Numbered from the stretch's first letter, positions 28,774 through 37,589 are shown. The stretch is 64,000 nucleotides of DNA from Lacticaseibacillus absianus (GCF_013407595.1 NZ_JABEKX010000003.1:186001-250000), one strand, 5' to 3'. Numbers and translations are program-made. The notes: generated by a model from the sequence alone, not told the origin.

Positions 28774-29706
28774 GTGGCAGACGGAGACTTGTTATGGGGT
28801 CAGTGGCAGGGGCTGTCGGCCGCGCAGCGCGAATTCGCGGCGGCCCAGCTGAGCCGCTATTTTCTCAGCCCCCTGCTGGCCGTCGACGCGCGGGAGCCGG
28901 TGCGGGTCACCACCTTCGGCCAGACCTTTGAGACCTATGATTTTCTGATCGCTGGGGAATGGCTCCGCTTCGTCCCGGGGATGGGGCGGGTGCCGCTGGG
29001 TGTCGCCACGCCGCTGCCGCGCCCGATGCACGCCGTGGCGCAGCAGATGGGTCTGGCGCCAGACGCGGTCGGCGCCGCACTCAGCCCGGCCACGACCGTT
29101 GACATGCCGCCGATGCTGGTCGCGCGCACGAGCATTCCAAGCACGCTGGAGATGATCGGCCAAGTCGACCTGACCACTCAGCAGTTTCGCGGCAATCACT
29201 TCGCCTACCAGCCAGTGCGCCAGGCGGTCCTTCGCCTGCTAACGCCGACCGTGGCCTCACTGGATCCCGCCGCCGCCGAACTGGCGCCGGTGATGGCGAC
29301 CGAGACGCTGGAGCTGCGGCAAGTCGGGGCGACCACCTATCAGGTCGCGCTGCGCCACCCGGACTGGGATCGCCAGGCGCTTCAGAAGCGCCTCGGCGGG
29401 TTCGGGTTCGCCTTGGCCAGCGAGCGCGAGTATGAGTACCTGATGGGCGGCGGGCAGGCCGAGCTGTTCCCGTGGGGCAACCGCCTGCCGGACGCCCCGA
29501 TGAACTTCGTGCCCAACCGCTTCGGCCTGACCGTGCCGCTGCGGCGGCCCGGCAGCGAGTTGATCGATGCGCCGGTGGGCAAGAGCTTATCGCTGGCGGG
29601 GCCGCCGACTGGGGCCGACTGGCTGTCGCTGTCGCCGTTCTTCCGCACGGCGGCGCCAGCCTTTGCCACGACGCGTTACCGCAAGATCGTGCGGATCGCG
29701 CTTTGA
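28774..29706 (+). CDS. Uncharacterised protein with FGE/sulfatase-modifying-factor-like domain
   Basis: 310 residues, no signal peptide or membrane segment. The C-terminal third has ALASEREYEYLMGGGQAELFPWGN (first half only quoted: ASEREYEYLMGGG), which resembles the LPTEAEWEYAARGG...YPWGN signature of formylglycine-generating enzymes, ergothioneine synthases and the related C-type-lectin fold. The catalytic cysteines of true FGEs are not visible, so it is probably a structural relative. GTG start with AGGAGG 7 bases upstream; 12 bases after cshB, hence the same transcript. Function unknown. Confidence 0.6.
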   Translation: MADGDLLWGQWQGLSAAQREFAAAQLSRYFLSPLLAVDAREPVRVTTFGQTFETYDFLIAGEWLRFVPGMGRVPLGVATPLPRPMHAVAQQMGLAPDAVGAALSPATTVDMPPMLVARTSIPSTLEMIGQVDLTTQQFRGNHFAYQPVRQAVLRLLTPTVASLDPAAAELAPVMATETLELRQVGATTYQVALRHPDWDRQALQKRLGGFGFALASEREYEYLMGGGQAELFPWGNRLPDAPMNFVPNRFGLTVPLRRPGSELIDAPVGKSLSLAGPPTGADWLSLSPFFRTAAPAFATTRYRKIVRIAL

Positions 29707-29730
29707 AGGCGGTCTACCGACTAAGACCGA

Positions 29731-29760
29731 GGGATACTTCGTCTGAAGTATCCCTTTTTT
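29731..29760 (+). terminator. Terminator after the FGE-like gene
   Basis: Perfect 10-bp stem (29731-29740 with 29745-29754) followed by TTTTTT. Confidence 0.92.
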
Positions 29761-30235
29761 GGTGCGCCAAGCGGTGGCCGGCGGAGGCGAGACAGACACG
29801 CCGGTTCTTGAGGAAGTGTGATGGTTTTTAGTTATTTTTGTCTTAATTGGTATATCTTCAAAATATATTGGCCGATCGCTAGCCATCTCGCTTTACGCCA
29901 GGAATGATGGGGCGTAGAATGCAACGTAAGCCGTGAGGCGATATACATGAAAAATTATGATCCCACGATATTTTTCGCCCCGCACTGACGGCGGCCATCT
30001 GTGCCGTGGCGGGTGGTCGCGTGACCAGCGTATGAGCAGTGACCCGTTCTGGATCGGCTGGCTAGTGCGCGTACGGGGCGTTGGCGCCCGCTTCCGGCGG
30101 TCGGCGGGCGGCCGACGATGCCCGGAGTGCGTCACGCCGCTAGACATAGCCTAGCCCCCTTGGATCGACTAGCCAAGGCTTTGCGCGCGGTCGGCAAGGG
30201 CCACACATCGCCGTAAGACGTTAGGAGGCACGTTT
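29761..30235. other. 475-bp gap without recognisable genes
   Basis: Begins GC-rich, then has an AT-rich block (about 29820-29875) unlike the surroundings, then GC-rich sequence again. Frames here are short and lack ribosome binding sites. TTGTCT and TATATT in the AT-rich block could be promoter parts for the ABC cassette. TAGGAGG at about 30221 belongs to the next gene. I see no known RNA or repeat. Confidence 0.5.
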
Positions 30236-31042
30236 GTGAATGATGTCGCGTATTGGACACACCGGCTCGCTGATCGACGATATTTTGTTGGCTTGCTGAT
30301 CGGGTGTCTCATTATCATTGGTCACCTGATCAGTACGATTCCTGACTCAGTGGCCAGGCTGGACGGGAATGAGTACCTGTTCACACCCTACACACAATGG
30401 CTCGCTCTGCATACAGATGGCTGGACGATCGCGTTTTACTTCTGCTTGCCGATCACCTGTGCGTTGAGCTTTGGGCAAACGGTGGGGGAAGACCGGCGGA
30501 GTGGCTTCTTCTGGCACGTACTCCCCGAGTTGTCGCAATCGCGGGTGGTTGCCGAATCGTTGGGGGTCAGCTTTCTAGGTGGGGCGCTGACCGCGATGAT
30601 CCCGCTTGCGCTCGACTTCGGGGTGTTGAGCTGTTTTCTGCCGCTGATCGCACCGGACACTGTTATGAACGCAGCGCTCGGCGTCACGACTGATTTTTCG
30701 TTTTGGCCGACGCTGTTGTTCACATCACCGGGTCTTTGGGTCCTGTTTTATATTGGACTTGCAGGGGCAGTCGGTGGGGGGTACGCCCTGCTCGCCAGCA
30801 CAAGCGCCTTGTTCCTTCGTGACCGGTTCTCACCGCTTGGCATCGGATTCGTTGGGACAATGGTCCTGAACGTCCTGAATGCGACCCTGATCCAAGTGGC
30901 CGTCTCGCCAGTTCTGTTCAGCATCGGGACGAGCCCGGCCGCTCTGCCGGCCTTACCCTGGATCATCGGTTTTGGGGGGCTCAGTTGTCTCTGCTTGGGG
31001 ATCGGCTCTGCCTGGGGAGTGCGACGCAATGCGATCAGATAA
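30236..31042 (+). CDS. ABC-2-like membrane protein, cassette gene 1
   Basis: 268 residues with about six hydrophobic segments and few other features. A short cytoplasmic loop, GEDRRSGFFWHVLPELSQSR near residue 88, recalls the amphipathic coupling loops of ABC-2-type permeases in antibiotic-resistance and bacteriocin-immunity exporters. GTG start behind TAGGAGG. First of five tightly packed genes (overlaps the next by 14 bases). Base composition and codon use are less GC-rich than the neighbours. No family name can be given with confidence. Confidence 0.65.
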   Translation: MNDVAYWTHRLADRRYFVGLLIGCLIIIGHLISTIPDSVARLDGNEYLFTPYTQWLALHTDGWTIAFYFCLPITCALSFGQTVGEDRRSGFFWHVLPELSQSRVVAESLGVSFLGGALTAMIPLALDFGVLSCFLPLIAPDTVMNAALGVTTDFSFWPTLLFTSPGLWVLFYIGLAGAVGGGYALLASTSALFLRDRFSPLGIGFVGTMVLNVLNATLIQVAVSPVLFSIGTSPAALPALPWIIGFGGLSCLCLGIGSAWGVRRNAIR

Positions 31043-31733
31043 ATACTTGCGTCTGCGCACTGACAGGGGCTTCCCAGTGCTTGTCGGTCTTCTCTGGCTG
31101 GCGTGGACATTGGTGATCTATGGCTGCTTAACGTCTGTCGCCAGTGGCCGGCGGATCGGACTCCTGAAACTGCTCATCATGACGCTGACGAGCCAACACC
31201 AGGAATTGTTTTTCTTGTTGCCGTGCAGCATCGGCGGCTGGCTACTTTTTTTTCAGCCGCCCACGGCCCTGGAGTTACCCTATTTGGTCAATGCTCGACG
31301 CTTGCGCCCACTTTTGGGGCAATACATTTGGCGATGGCTGACGCTCTATTTGATCAGCATCTGTAGTGCTTGCGTGGTGCTTGGCCTGTTCAACCCTCGA
31401 GTGACTTGGGATGGGCACGACTGGGGGCTTGCCCTCATTTTGTTACTTGGCCATTGGATGGGCAGTGTGATCTGCTGGCTGACGCTTGGCTTACTCACAA
31501 TACTGTGGCGGCGAACGCTGGCGGTGCTTGTGTGGGTGCTCCTGATCTTGGCCGATCAGTGGCTGTTCGGCCGCTGGGGGTGGTCGGTGTTTTTGACTAA
31601 CGGGTTGACACTGGGGTCAAGGCAGTATGGGGTCAATCTCTTCACGAATCTGTGCCTATATGGTGCGTATATTGGGTTGTTGATCTCGGCACTACGCCCT
31701 GCAATGATGAGACAAGGGAGGCGCTTGCCATGA
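31029..31733 (+). CDS. Membrane protein, cassette gene 2
   Basis: 234 residues, about six transmembrane segments (for example PVLVGLLWLAWTLVIYGCL and WMGSVICWLTLGLLTI). Probably a second permease-type subunit of the ABC cassette. ATG 31029 chosen: GGGGAG lies just upstream and the overlap with gene 1 is only 14 bases; a longer frame exists from 30972. Unrecognised at family level. Confidence 0.65.
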   Translation: MRSDKYLRLRTDRGFPVLVGLLWLAWTLVIYGCLTSVASGRRIGLLKLLIMTLTSQHQELFFLLPCSIGGWLLFFQPPTALELPYLVNARRLRPLLGQYIWRWLTLYLISICSACVVLGLFNPRVTWDGHDWGLALILLLGHWMGSVICWLTLGLLTILWRRTLAVLVWVLLILADQWLFGRWGWSVFLTNGLTLGSRQYGVNLFTNLCLYGAYIGLLISALRPAMMRQGRRLP

Positions 31734-32389
31734 GGAAAGAGCGACTGATCTTTCGCTACATCAGTCAGCGGTACTGGGCGACGACACGCACTCGATTCAT
31801 CCTGATCGTGGCGGTCGACCTGCTCGTGATTGGGCTCGCGCGCGTGCAAGGACAGACGTTTGCGGCCGTTTTTCGCGGGGTGGTCCAGGTCGGGCGAACA
31901 TTTGACCTACCGCTGACATGGCTCTTCTTGGTCCTATCGCCGACCTTGATCGTGGGCGCGTCGATGCGCCAGCTGATCCGGCGCGATTACCCGCGGGTCT
32001 TTCGCAGTTCGCTGACCTGCTATGTTGCGCTCAGCATGCTTGTCTTGTCCAGTAGCCTGCTTGTTCCGTTCGGCCTCTGGGTCACGGTCAGCGTGGCTGT
32101 AGACTGGCAGTTTGCCCTGGTGTTGTTCGCTGTTTCGGCGACACTTCTGGGGGCCTTTGCGGTCGGACAATGCTTCGTTGCGGCCCACTGGCTCCAAAGC
32201 GGGCTACTGGTGCTACTTGCGGCCACTGCAGGGTGGAACCGGATGCCGGTCTTATCGCAATTGATGGCCAGTCGGTTTTCACCTGAGCTGACGGTACCGA
32301 CACTACTGATCTGCTTGGGGGTCATGGGCGTCGTCGCACTGCTGTTCCGAGCGTTGTACCGGATCGATTTTAACGATGAGAAAGGATGA
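31730..32389 (+). CDS. Membrane protein, cassette gene 3
   Basis: 219 residues, about five to six transmembrane segments, basic N-terminus (MRKERLIFRYISQRYW). Start at ATG 31730 behind GGGAGGCG, overlapping gene 2's stop by four bases. Three different integral membrane proteins in one ABC cassette is more than the usual one or two. Function unknown. Confidence 0.65.
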   Translation: MRKERLIFRYISQRYWATTRTRFILIVAVDLLVIGLARVQGQTFAAVFRGVVQVGRTFDLPLTWLFLVLSPTLIVGASMRQLIRRDYPRVFRSSLTCYVALSMLVLSSSLLVPFGLWVTVSVAVDWQFALVLFAVSATLLGAFAVGQCFVAAHWLQSGLLVLLAATAGWNRMPVLSQLMASRFSPELTVPTLLICLGVMGVVALLFRALYRIDFNDEKG

Positions 32390-32394
32390 TCTCA

Positions 32395-33042
32395 ATGCGC
32401 GACCCAATCATTACACTGACAGACGTCAGCAAACAGTTTCGGCACAAACGACCGCTGAAAGACCTGAATTTGACCCTCCATCGCAACAAGGTCTACGGTT
32501 TCAGTGGGCCGAACGGGTCAGGTAAGACGCTGACGTTCAAAGTGATCCTCGGGTTCGTCAGACCGACGACCGGGACCGTGATCGTGAATGGCGAGGTGAT
32601 CCGCCAAGACCGCTTGTTCGCGGCGAACGTGGGGTTTGCGTTGCCGGAATACGGCCCGCTGGACGCCAAAACGGGTCAGGAGAACCTGGAGTTATTGGCG
32701 CTTCTCGCGGACTTTCCGAAGGCGCGCATCCCGGCCTTACTGCAATACGTGGGGCTTGAGCCACAGAATCCACAGCGTGTTCGGGACTATTCGCTCGGCA
32801 TGAGGCAACGCCTGTTGATCGCGATCGCACTGATCGGCGATGCAGAGGTGATCATCCTTGATGAGCCGACCAACGCGTTAGATGAAGCAGGGCAGGCCTT
32901 CCTCGTGGACCTGATCGCGGACCTGAAGCGACAGGGTAAGACCATCTTGGTCTCTAGTCACGACTCGGGATTCCTCAAGCGGGTCAGTGACCACATGTTC
33001 TACTACAGCGAGGGCACGATCGTCCGGGAGGAGGCGCGATGA
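32395..33042 (+). CDS. ABC transporter ATP-binding protein, cassette gene 4
   Basis: 215 residues. Walker A GPNGSGKT (near residue 37), Q-loop region, signature YSLGMRQRLLIAIAL (near residue 133), Walker B VIILDEPTNALD and the H-loop SSHDS are all intact. This is the short single-domain type that serves ABC-2 exporters. ATG 32395 is chosen because AAAGGA lies 8 bases upstream; ATG 32386 is in frame but sits directly on that site. Confidence 0.88.
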   Translation: MRDPIITLTDVSKQFRHKRPLKDLNLTLHRNKVYGFSGPNGSGKTLTFKVILGFVRPTTGTVIVNGEVIRQDRLFAANVGFALPEYGPLDAKTGQENLELLALLADFPKARIPALLQYVGLEPQNPQRVRDYSLGMRQRLLIAIALIGDAEVIILDEPTNALDEAGQAFLVDLIADLKRQGKTILVSSHDSGFLKRVSDHMFYYSEGTIVREEAR

Positions 33043-33503
33043 GGCGGGCGGGGGTCAAGGCCCTTGTGCTCACGGCGGCACTCATTCTGATCGCAGTCTT
33101 GACGTACAACTATCGACATGTGCGCATGCAGTATCGTGAGTTCGCGGTCACTAAGAAGCATGTGAACAGCGCGCAGCCGCAACTGAAGTTGGACGCCGAG
33201 ACGCGGGTCGACCGCATCCGGCAGCACAAAGTCAATGGTCGCTATGTTGCCACACTTCAGGTCGTTGCCCAACGCGCGAAACCGTTCAACATCACGGCGT
33301 GGTTCCTCGATCAGGGGGTGGAAGACCAGGCGGCGCAACTGCAACTGTCTGTCAACGGCAAGGGAGACACCCGGTTGCAGCGCGGCGTCAATCAGGTCAC
33401 CTTGACGGCCACGTACAGGCAAGACGCCCAAAAGCAGACGCACTTGGCCGTTCTCCTTCATCCGGCGCACGGCAAGTATGTTCGGGTCGACTTTCTTGGT
33501 TAG
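33039..33503 (+). CDS. Membrane-anchored extracellular protein, cassette gene 5
   Basis: 154 residues: one N-terminal hydrophobic helix (KALVLTAALILIAVLTYNY), then a soluble, probably beta-rich outside domain (TRVDRIRQHKVNGRYVATLQVVAQ, quoted in part). No lipobox. Overlaps the ATPase stop by four bases, so it belongs to the same unit. Could be an accessory or immunity-type subunit. No family recognised. Confidence 0.6.
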   Translation: MRRAGVKALVLTAALILIAVLTYNYRHVRMQYREFAVTKKHVNSAQPQLKLDAETRVDRIRQHKVNGRYVATLQVVAQRAKPFNITAWFLDQGVEDQAAQLQLSVNGKGDTRLQRGVNQVTLTATYRQDAQKQTHLAVLLHPAHGKYVRVDFLG

Positions 33504-33907
33504 CGGGCGGGCTGACTGGGATCAGCGCCGACCGTAAGCCGACCGTAATTTGATGTTGGTTGAAGCTACTGCTAGCCGAGATCCCGAATTCATGATGATG
33601 GGTCCAAAGACGCCTAAGACGCGGATGCAAGGGCGCACCACAACCAGATGCGGATAGAATAACCGGCTAGCGTGAACGGACTGAACTAGACTGAGCGATC
33701 AACGCCTGGATATTGCCCGGGAAATGAGCCTGAACGATTGAACGACAGAATCACGGTGTGCTTAGGCGGATACTGTAACCTGACCCGCGTGATCCGCGAT
33801 GAACTCGTGCCCCAAGGGTGCACCGCCGGGTTTCACGATGATCATCACAGAAGTCGCTAAAGTCTTGCAAGTGTCGCCGGCGCCCCGCATTACCGGGCAT
33901 CGACGCC
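33504..33907. other. 400-bp gap without recognisable genes
   Basis: No frame here has both a ribosome binding site and recognisable protein content. On the minus strand a 27-codon frame (33845-33762) reads like a protein fragment (PGGAPLGHEFIADHAG), possibly a decayed gene. Ends at the alaS promoter. Confidence 0.45.
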
Positions 33908-33936
33908 TTGACACGCCCGGGGGAGATTCGTATAAT
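33908..33936 (+). promoter_or_regulatory. Consensus promoter of alaS
   Basis: TTGACA (33908-33913), 17 bases, TATAAT (33931-33936): a perfect housekeeping promoter, reading into the T-box leader. Confidence 0.92.
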
Positions 33937-33942
33937 TGAGCG

Positions 33943-34135
33943 CGTTAGGATATACGCCCGAGACCAGCTTCCCATCCAGAAAATAGCGCATTGCTGAGAG
34001 CGCTGTGGCCTGGTCCGGGCGTGCTCCCTGATGCTTAACGTGAATAGCATAATTAAGAGGTTAACGATGACACATCGTTGCAAACAAGGTGGTACCGCGC
34101 GCAAGCGTCCTTGGATTGCAGCGGTGTTTTTTGTT
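33943..34135 (+). ncRNA. T-box leader controlling alaS
   Basis: tRNA-sensing riboswitch. The T-box motif AAGGTGGTACCGCG is at 34086-34099; its UGGU would pair with a 3' end ACCA (discriminator A), right for tRNA-Ala. Stem I pairs CGCCCG-GACCAG (from about 33955) with CTGGTC-CGGGCG (about 34010-34021), closed below by CGTTA/TAACG. A GCT codon at 34023-34025 (or 34033-34035) is the candidate alanine specifier. The terminator pairs ACCGC (34094-34098) with GCGGT (34121-34125) before a T tract. Confidence 0.9.
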
Positions 34136-34152
34136 AGCACGAGGAGGCACAC

Positions 34153-36795
34153 ATGAAAGAATTGACTAGCGCCCAGATCCGTCAGATGTTTCTGGACTTT
34201 TTTAAGGAAAAAGGGCATGATGTTGAGCCCAGCGCCAGCTTGGTCCCGGTCGATGACCCGACGCTACTGTGGATCAACTCCGGGGTCGCGACGCTGAAGA
34301 AGTACTTCGACGGCACTGTGGTCCCGAAGAATCCGCGCATCACCAATGCTCAGAAGTCGATCCGCACTAACGATATCGAAAACGTCGGCAAGACTGCCCG
34401 GCACCTGACGTTCTTCGAGATGCTCGGCAACTTCTCGGTCGGCGATTACTTCAAGGAATCGGCGATCCCGTGGGCGTGGGAATTCCTGACCAGCCCAAAG
34501 TGGTTGGCGCTCGACCCGGCGAAGCTCTATGTCACGGTCTATCCGAAGGACACCGAAGCCAAGCGCATCTGGCACGACGTCGTCGGTTTGGGCGACGACA
34601 AGGTCTTTGAGGTCGAGGACAACTTCTGGGATATCGGCGAAGGCCCCTCTGGCCCGGACTCCGAGATCTTTTACGACCGCGGTCAGGAATTCAACAACGT
34701 GGCTGAAGACGACCCCGAGAACTATCCGGGTGGGGAAAACGAGCGCTACCTGGAGATCTGGAATATCGTGTTTTCCGAGTTCAATCACCTGCCAGACGGC
34801 CGCTTCGTCGAGCAGCCGCACAAGAACATCGATACCGGCATGGGCCTCGAACGCTTGGTCTCGGTGATCCAGAACACCAAGACCAACTTCGAGACCGATC
34901 TGTTCATGCCGATCATCCGCAAGACTGAAGCGCTGAGCGACGGGCGCAAGTACGGTGCCGATGCGAAGGATGATGTCTCGTTCAAAATCATCGCGGACCA
35001 CGCGCGCACGGTCACCTTCGCCATCGGTGACGGCGCGCTACCGTCTAACGAAGGCCGCGGCTACGTGCTGCGCCGGCTGATCCGGCGGGCCGTGGTCAAC
35101 GCCAAGAAGCTCGGGATCGACCAAGCCTTCTTGTACCAGCTGGTGCCGGTGGTCGGTGAGATCATGGCCAGCTACTACCCAGAGATCTTGAAGAATCAAG
35201 ACTTCATCCAAAAAGTGATCCGGTCTGAAGAAGACCGCTTCCGCGAAACGCTGGACGCTGGCTTCAGCCTGCTGGACCAGACCATCGCAGACCTGAAGGC
35301 GAGTGGCTCGACGGAGATCCCAGGGGACACGGCCTTCAAGCTCTTCGATACCTTTGGCTTCCCGGTCGAGATGACCGCCGAGATCGCTGCGGATGAAGGG
35401 TTCACGACCGACATGGCCGGGTTCCAAGTCAACATGGACGCCCAGCGCGCCCGGGCCCGGGCGGCCCGCGGTGATGCGCAGTCCATGGGTAGCCAGGACA
35501 AGGTCCTGATGGACATCAAAGACGCCAGCGCCTTTACCGGCTGGACCGACCTGACAGATGACGCTAAGCTGCTGGACATCGTGGTGGATGACACGCTGGT
35601 CGACCGCATCGCCGCCGGTACTGCCCGGTTGATCTTCGATCGCACCCCGTTTTACGCCGAGATGGGGGGCCAAGTCGCCGATCATGGGGTGATCACGGAT
35701 GCTAACGGCGTCGTGGTCGCCAAGGTCACCGACGTGCAGCACGCCCCGAACGGTCAGAACCTGCACACCGTTGACGTGGAAGGGACGCTGGTCGTCGGGG
35801 AGACTTACACGCTGGCGATCGATCAGGAGCGCCGCAAGAAGGTCTCGATGAACCACACCGCGACCCACCTGCTTGACCAAGCGCTGCGCGAAGTGCTCGG
35901 GGAACACACGCACCAGGCTGGTTCGCTCGTCGAGCCCGACTACCTGCGCTTCGACTTCACCAGCTTCGGTCCGGTGACCCCGGCGCAACTGCGTGAAGTT
36001 GAGCAGATCGTCAACACCCAGATCTGGCGGCAGTTGCCGATCACCTGGGAAGAGATGCCGATCGAAGAGGCGAAGAAGCAAGGGGCCATCGCCGTGTTCG
36101 GCGATAAGTACGGCGATGTGGTCCGGATCGTCTCCATCGGCGATTACAATCGTGAGTTCGACGGGGGCACGCACCCGGTCAACACCGCAGCCTTGGGCCT
36201 GTTCAAGATCACCAGCGAGACCGGTATCGGCGCCGGTACCCGCCGCGTTGAGGCCGTCACCAGCAAGGAAGCCTATGAGTTCCTCACTCAGCAGCAAGAT
36301 CTGCTGGCGGCGACCGCGGCTAGCCTCAAGCTTGACCAGCCCAACGCCGTGCCACACAAGGTCCAGGGCCTGCAGGCGGACCTGCGCACCAGCCAGAAGC
36401 TGGTCGAAGGACTCCAGGCCAAGCTCGCCGCGCAGGAAGCAGCGGGGATCTTCGACCACGCTGCACCGGCTGGCGACTTCACCCTGATCGCCAAGGCGGT
36501 CAACGTGGCGGGCATGAATGAGCTGCGCCAGCTCGGCGATCAGTGGCGTGAGAAGGACGCTTCCGACGTGCTGGTCTTGGCGACCGCCAACGATGGTAAG
36601 GTCAGCTTGCTCGTTGGGGCCAGCCCAGCGGCGATCGCCAAGGGCGTCAAGGCCGGCGATCTGATCAAGACCATCGCGCCTGCCATCGGTGGTGGCGGCG
36701 GTGGGCGCCCGGACATGGCCCAGGCCGGTGGCAAGAAGCCGGACGGGATCGATGCGGCGCTGAAGCTGGCCCAGACCACGCTGGAAGCGCGCTGA
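34153..36795 (+). CDS. alaS: Alanyl-tRNA synthetase
   Basis: Charges tRNA-Ala. 880 residues: class II catalytic core (INSGVATLKKYFDG, FFEMLGNFSVGDYFK, FEVEDNFWDIGEGPSGPDSE in part), tRNA-recognition region, editing domain with HTATHLL (near residue 573) and the C-Ala domain ending in GGGGGGRPDMAQAGG. In the second editing motif the usual CGGTH reads DGGTH (Asp670), so one zinc ligand is changed. GAGGAGG upstream. Controlled by the T-box leader. Confidence 0.97.
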   Translation: MKELTSAQIRQMFLDFFKEKGHDVEPSASLVPVDDPTLLWINSGVATLKKYFDGTVVPKNPRITNAQKSIRTNDIENVGKTARHLTFFEMLGNFSVGDYFKESAIPWAWEFLTSPKWLALDPAKLYVTVYPKDTEAKRIWHDVVGLGDDKVFEVEDNFWDIGEGPSGPDSEIFYDRGQEFNNVAEDDPENYPGGENERYLEIWNIVFSEFNHLPDGRFVEQPHKNIDTGMGLERLVSVIQNTKTNFETDLFMPIIRKTEALSDGRKYGADAKDDVSFKIIADHARTVTFAIGDGALPSNEGRGYVLRRLIRRAVVNAKKLGIDQAFLYQLVPVVGEIMASYYPEILKNQDFIQKVIRSEEDRFRETLDAGFSLLDQTIADLKASGSTEIPGDTAFKLFDTFGFPVEMTAEIAADEGFTTDMAGFQVNMDAQRARARAARGDAQSMGSQDKVLMDIKDASAFTGWTDLTDDAKLLDIVVDDTLVDRIAAGTARLIFDRTPFYAEMGGQVADHGVITDANGVVVAKVTDVQHAPNGQNLHTVDVEGTLVVGETYTLAIDQERRKKVSMNHTATHLLDQALREVLGEHTHQAGSLVEPDYLRFDFTSFGPVTPAQLREVEQIVNTQIWRQLPITWEEMPIEEAKKQGAIAVFGDKYGDVVRIVSIGDYNREFDGGTHPVNTAALGLFKITSETGIGAGTRRVEAVTSKEAYEFLTQQQDLLAATAASLKLDQPNAVPHKVQGLQADLRTSQKLVEGLQAKLAAQEAAGIFDHAAPAGDFTLIAKAVNVAGMNELRQLGDQWREKDASDVLVLATANDGKVSLLVGASPAAIAKGVKAGDLIKTIAPAIGGGGGGRPDMAQAGGKKPDGIDAALKLAQTTLEAR

Positions 36796-36822
36796 GCCCG
36801 GTCGTCGATGACGCCTTGCGGA

Positions 36823-36851
36823 TTGTACTTTCGCGCCGATTCAAGTAGAAT
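36823..36851 (+). promoter_or_regulatory. Promoter of ireB-yqgF-yrzB
   Basis: TTGTAC (36823-36828), 17 bases, TAGAAT (36846-36851), 33 bases before ireB. Confidence 0.75.
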
Positions 36852-36884
36852 AGACTTGAACTGGACAGAAATGAGGTGTTAAGA

Positions 36885-37145
36885 ATGAGCACATTAGATC
36901 AAACCGTCCACTTTGATTTTCCGGACAACAACCCGAAGAATGTTCACGAGACGTTAGAGACCGTTTACCAATCACTCGAAGAAAAAGGCTACAACCCGAT
37001 CAACCAGATCGTGGGCTACCTGATCTCCGGCGACCCGGCTTACATCCCGCGCTATAACGACGCGCGGAACTTGATCCGCAAGCACGAGCGCGATGAGATC
37101 ATCGAGGAGCTTGTTCGCAGCTACCTCGGCAAGGAGAAGCAGTAG
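36885..37145 (+). CDS. ireB: IreB family regulatory phosphoprotein (UPF0297)
   Basis: 86 residues. Matches IreB/YrzL: FDFP near the N-terminus, [23 protein letters not shown] (part quoted), [19 protein letters not shown] and the C-terminal EELVRSYL. In Enterococcus, IreB is a substrate of the IreK Ser/Thr kinase and influences cephalosporin tolerance. Start at ATG 36885 with GAGGTG 6 bases before; the in-frame GTG 36876 is within that site. Directly abuts yqgF. Confidence 0.92.
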   Translation: MSTLDQTVHFDFPDNNPKNVHETLETVYQSLEEKGYNPINQIVGYLISGDPAYIPRYNDARNLIRKHERDEIIEELVRSYLGKEKQ

Positions 37146-37568
37146 ATGCGCCTGATGGGACTAGATGTCGGCTCGCGGACCGTGGGTGTCGCGCTGAGCG
37201 ACCCGCTCGGCTGGACGGCGCAGGGCCTCGAGATCATTCGGATCAACGAGGATAAGGCTGATTTTGGCCTGGACCGTGTGGCGGAGATCGTCGCGCAGTA
37301 TACGGTGACAGAATTCGTCGTCGGCTTGCCGAAGAACATGAACAACACGCTAGGGCCGCGCGCCGAGAAGTCGCAGGCGTATGGCCAGATGCTGAAGGAA
37401 CGCTTCGGGTTACCGGTCGCGTTCACAGATGAACGGTTGACGACCGTCGAAGCGTCGCGGATGCTGATCGAAGAGGCGGACGCGTCGCGTAAGCGCCAAA
37501 AGCAAGTCATCGACAAGCTGGCGGCCCAGATGATCCTGCAAAACTACTTGGACCGCGTGAGTCACTAG
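37146..37568 (+). CDS. yqgF: Putative pre-16S rRNA nuclease / RuvX-YqgF
   Basis: 140 residues, RNase H-like fold. The first strand [19 protein letters not shown] carries the catalytic aspartate; [10 protein letters not shown] and [11 protein letters not shown] (second acidic cluster) follow. YqgF matures the 5' end of 16S rRNA in E. coli. It begins immediately after the ireB stop, the typical ireB-yqgF-yrzB order. Confidence 0.94.
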   Translation: MRLMGLDVGSRTVGVALSDPLGWTAQGLEIIRINEDKADFGLDRVAEIVAQYTVTEFVVGLPKNMNNTLGPRAEKSQAYGQMLKERFGLPVAFTDERLTTVEASRMLIEEADASRKRQKQVIDKLAAQMILQNYLDRVSH

Positions 37569-37589
37569 GTCCGCCACGGAGGAAAGCAC

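Noticed and set aside
29893-30154. Small frames (84 and 65 codons) in the gap before the ABC cassette
   Set aside because: No ribosome binding sites, Arg/Pro-rich composition and mutual overlap on opposite strands.
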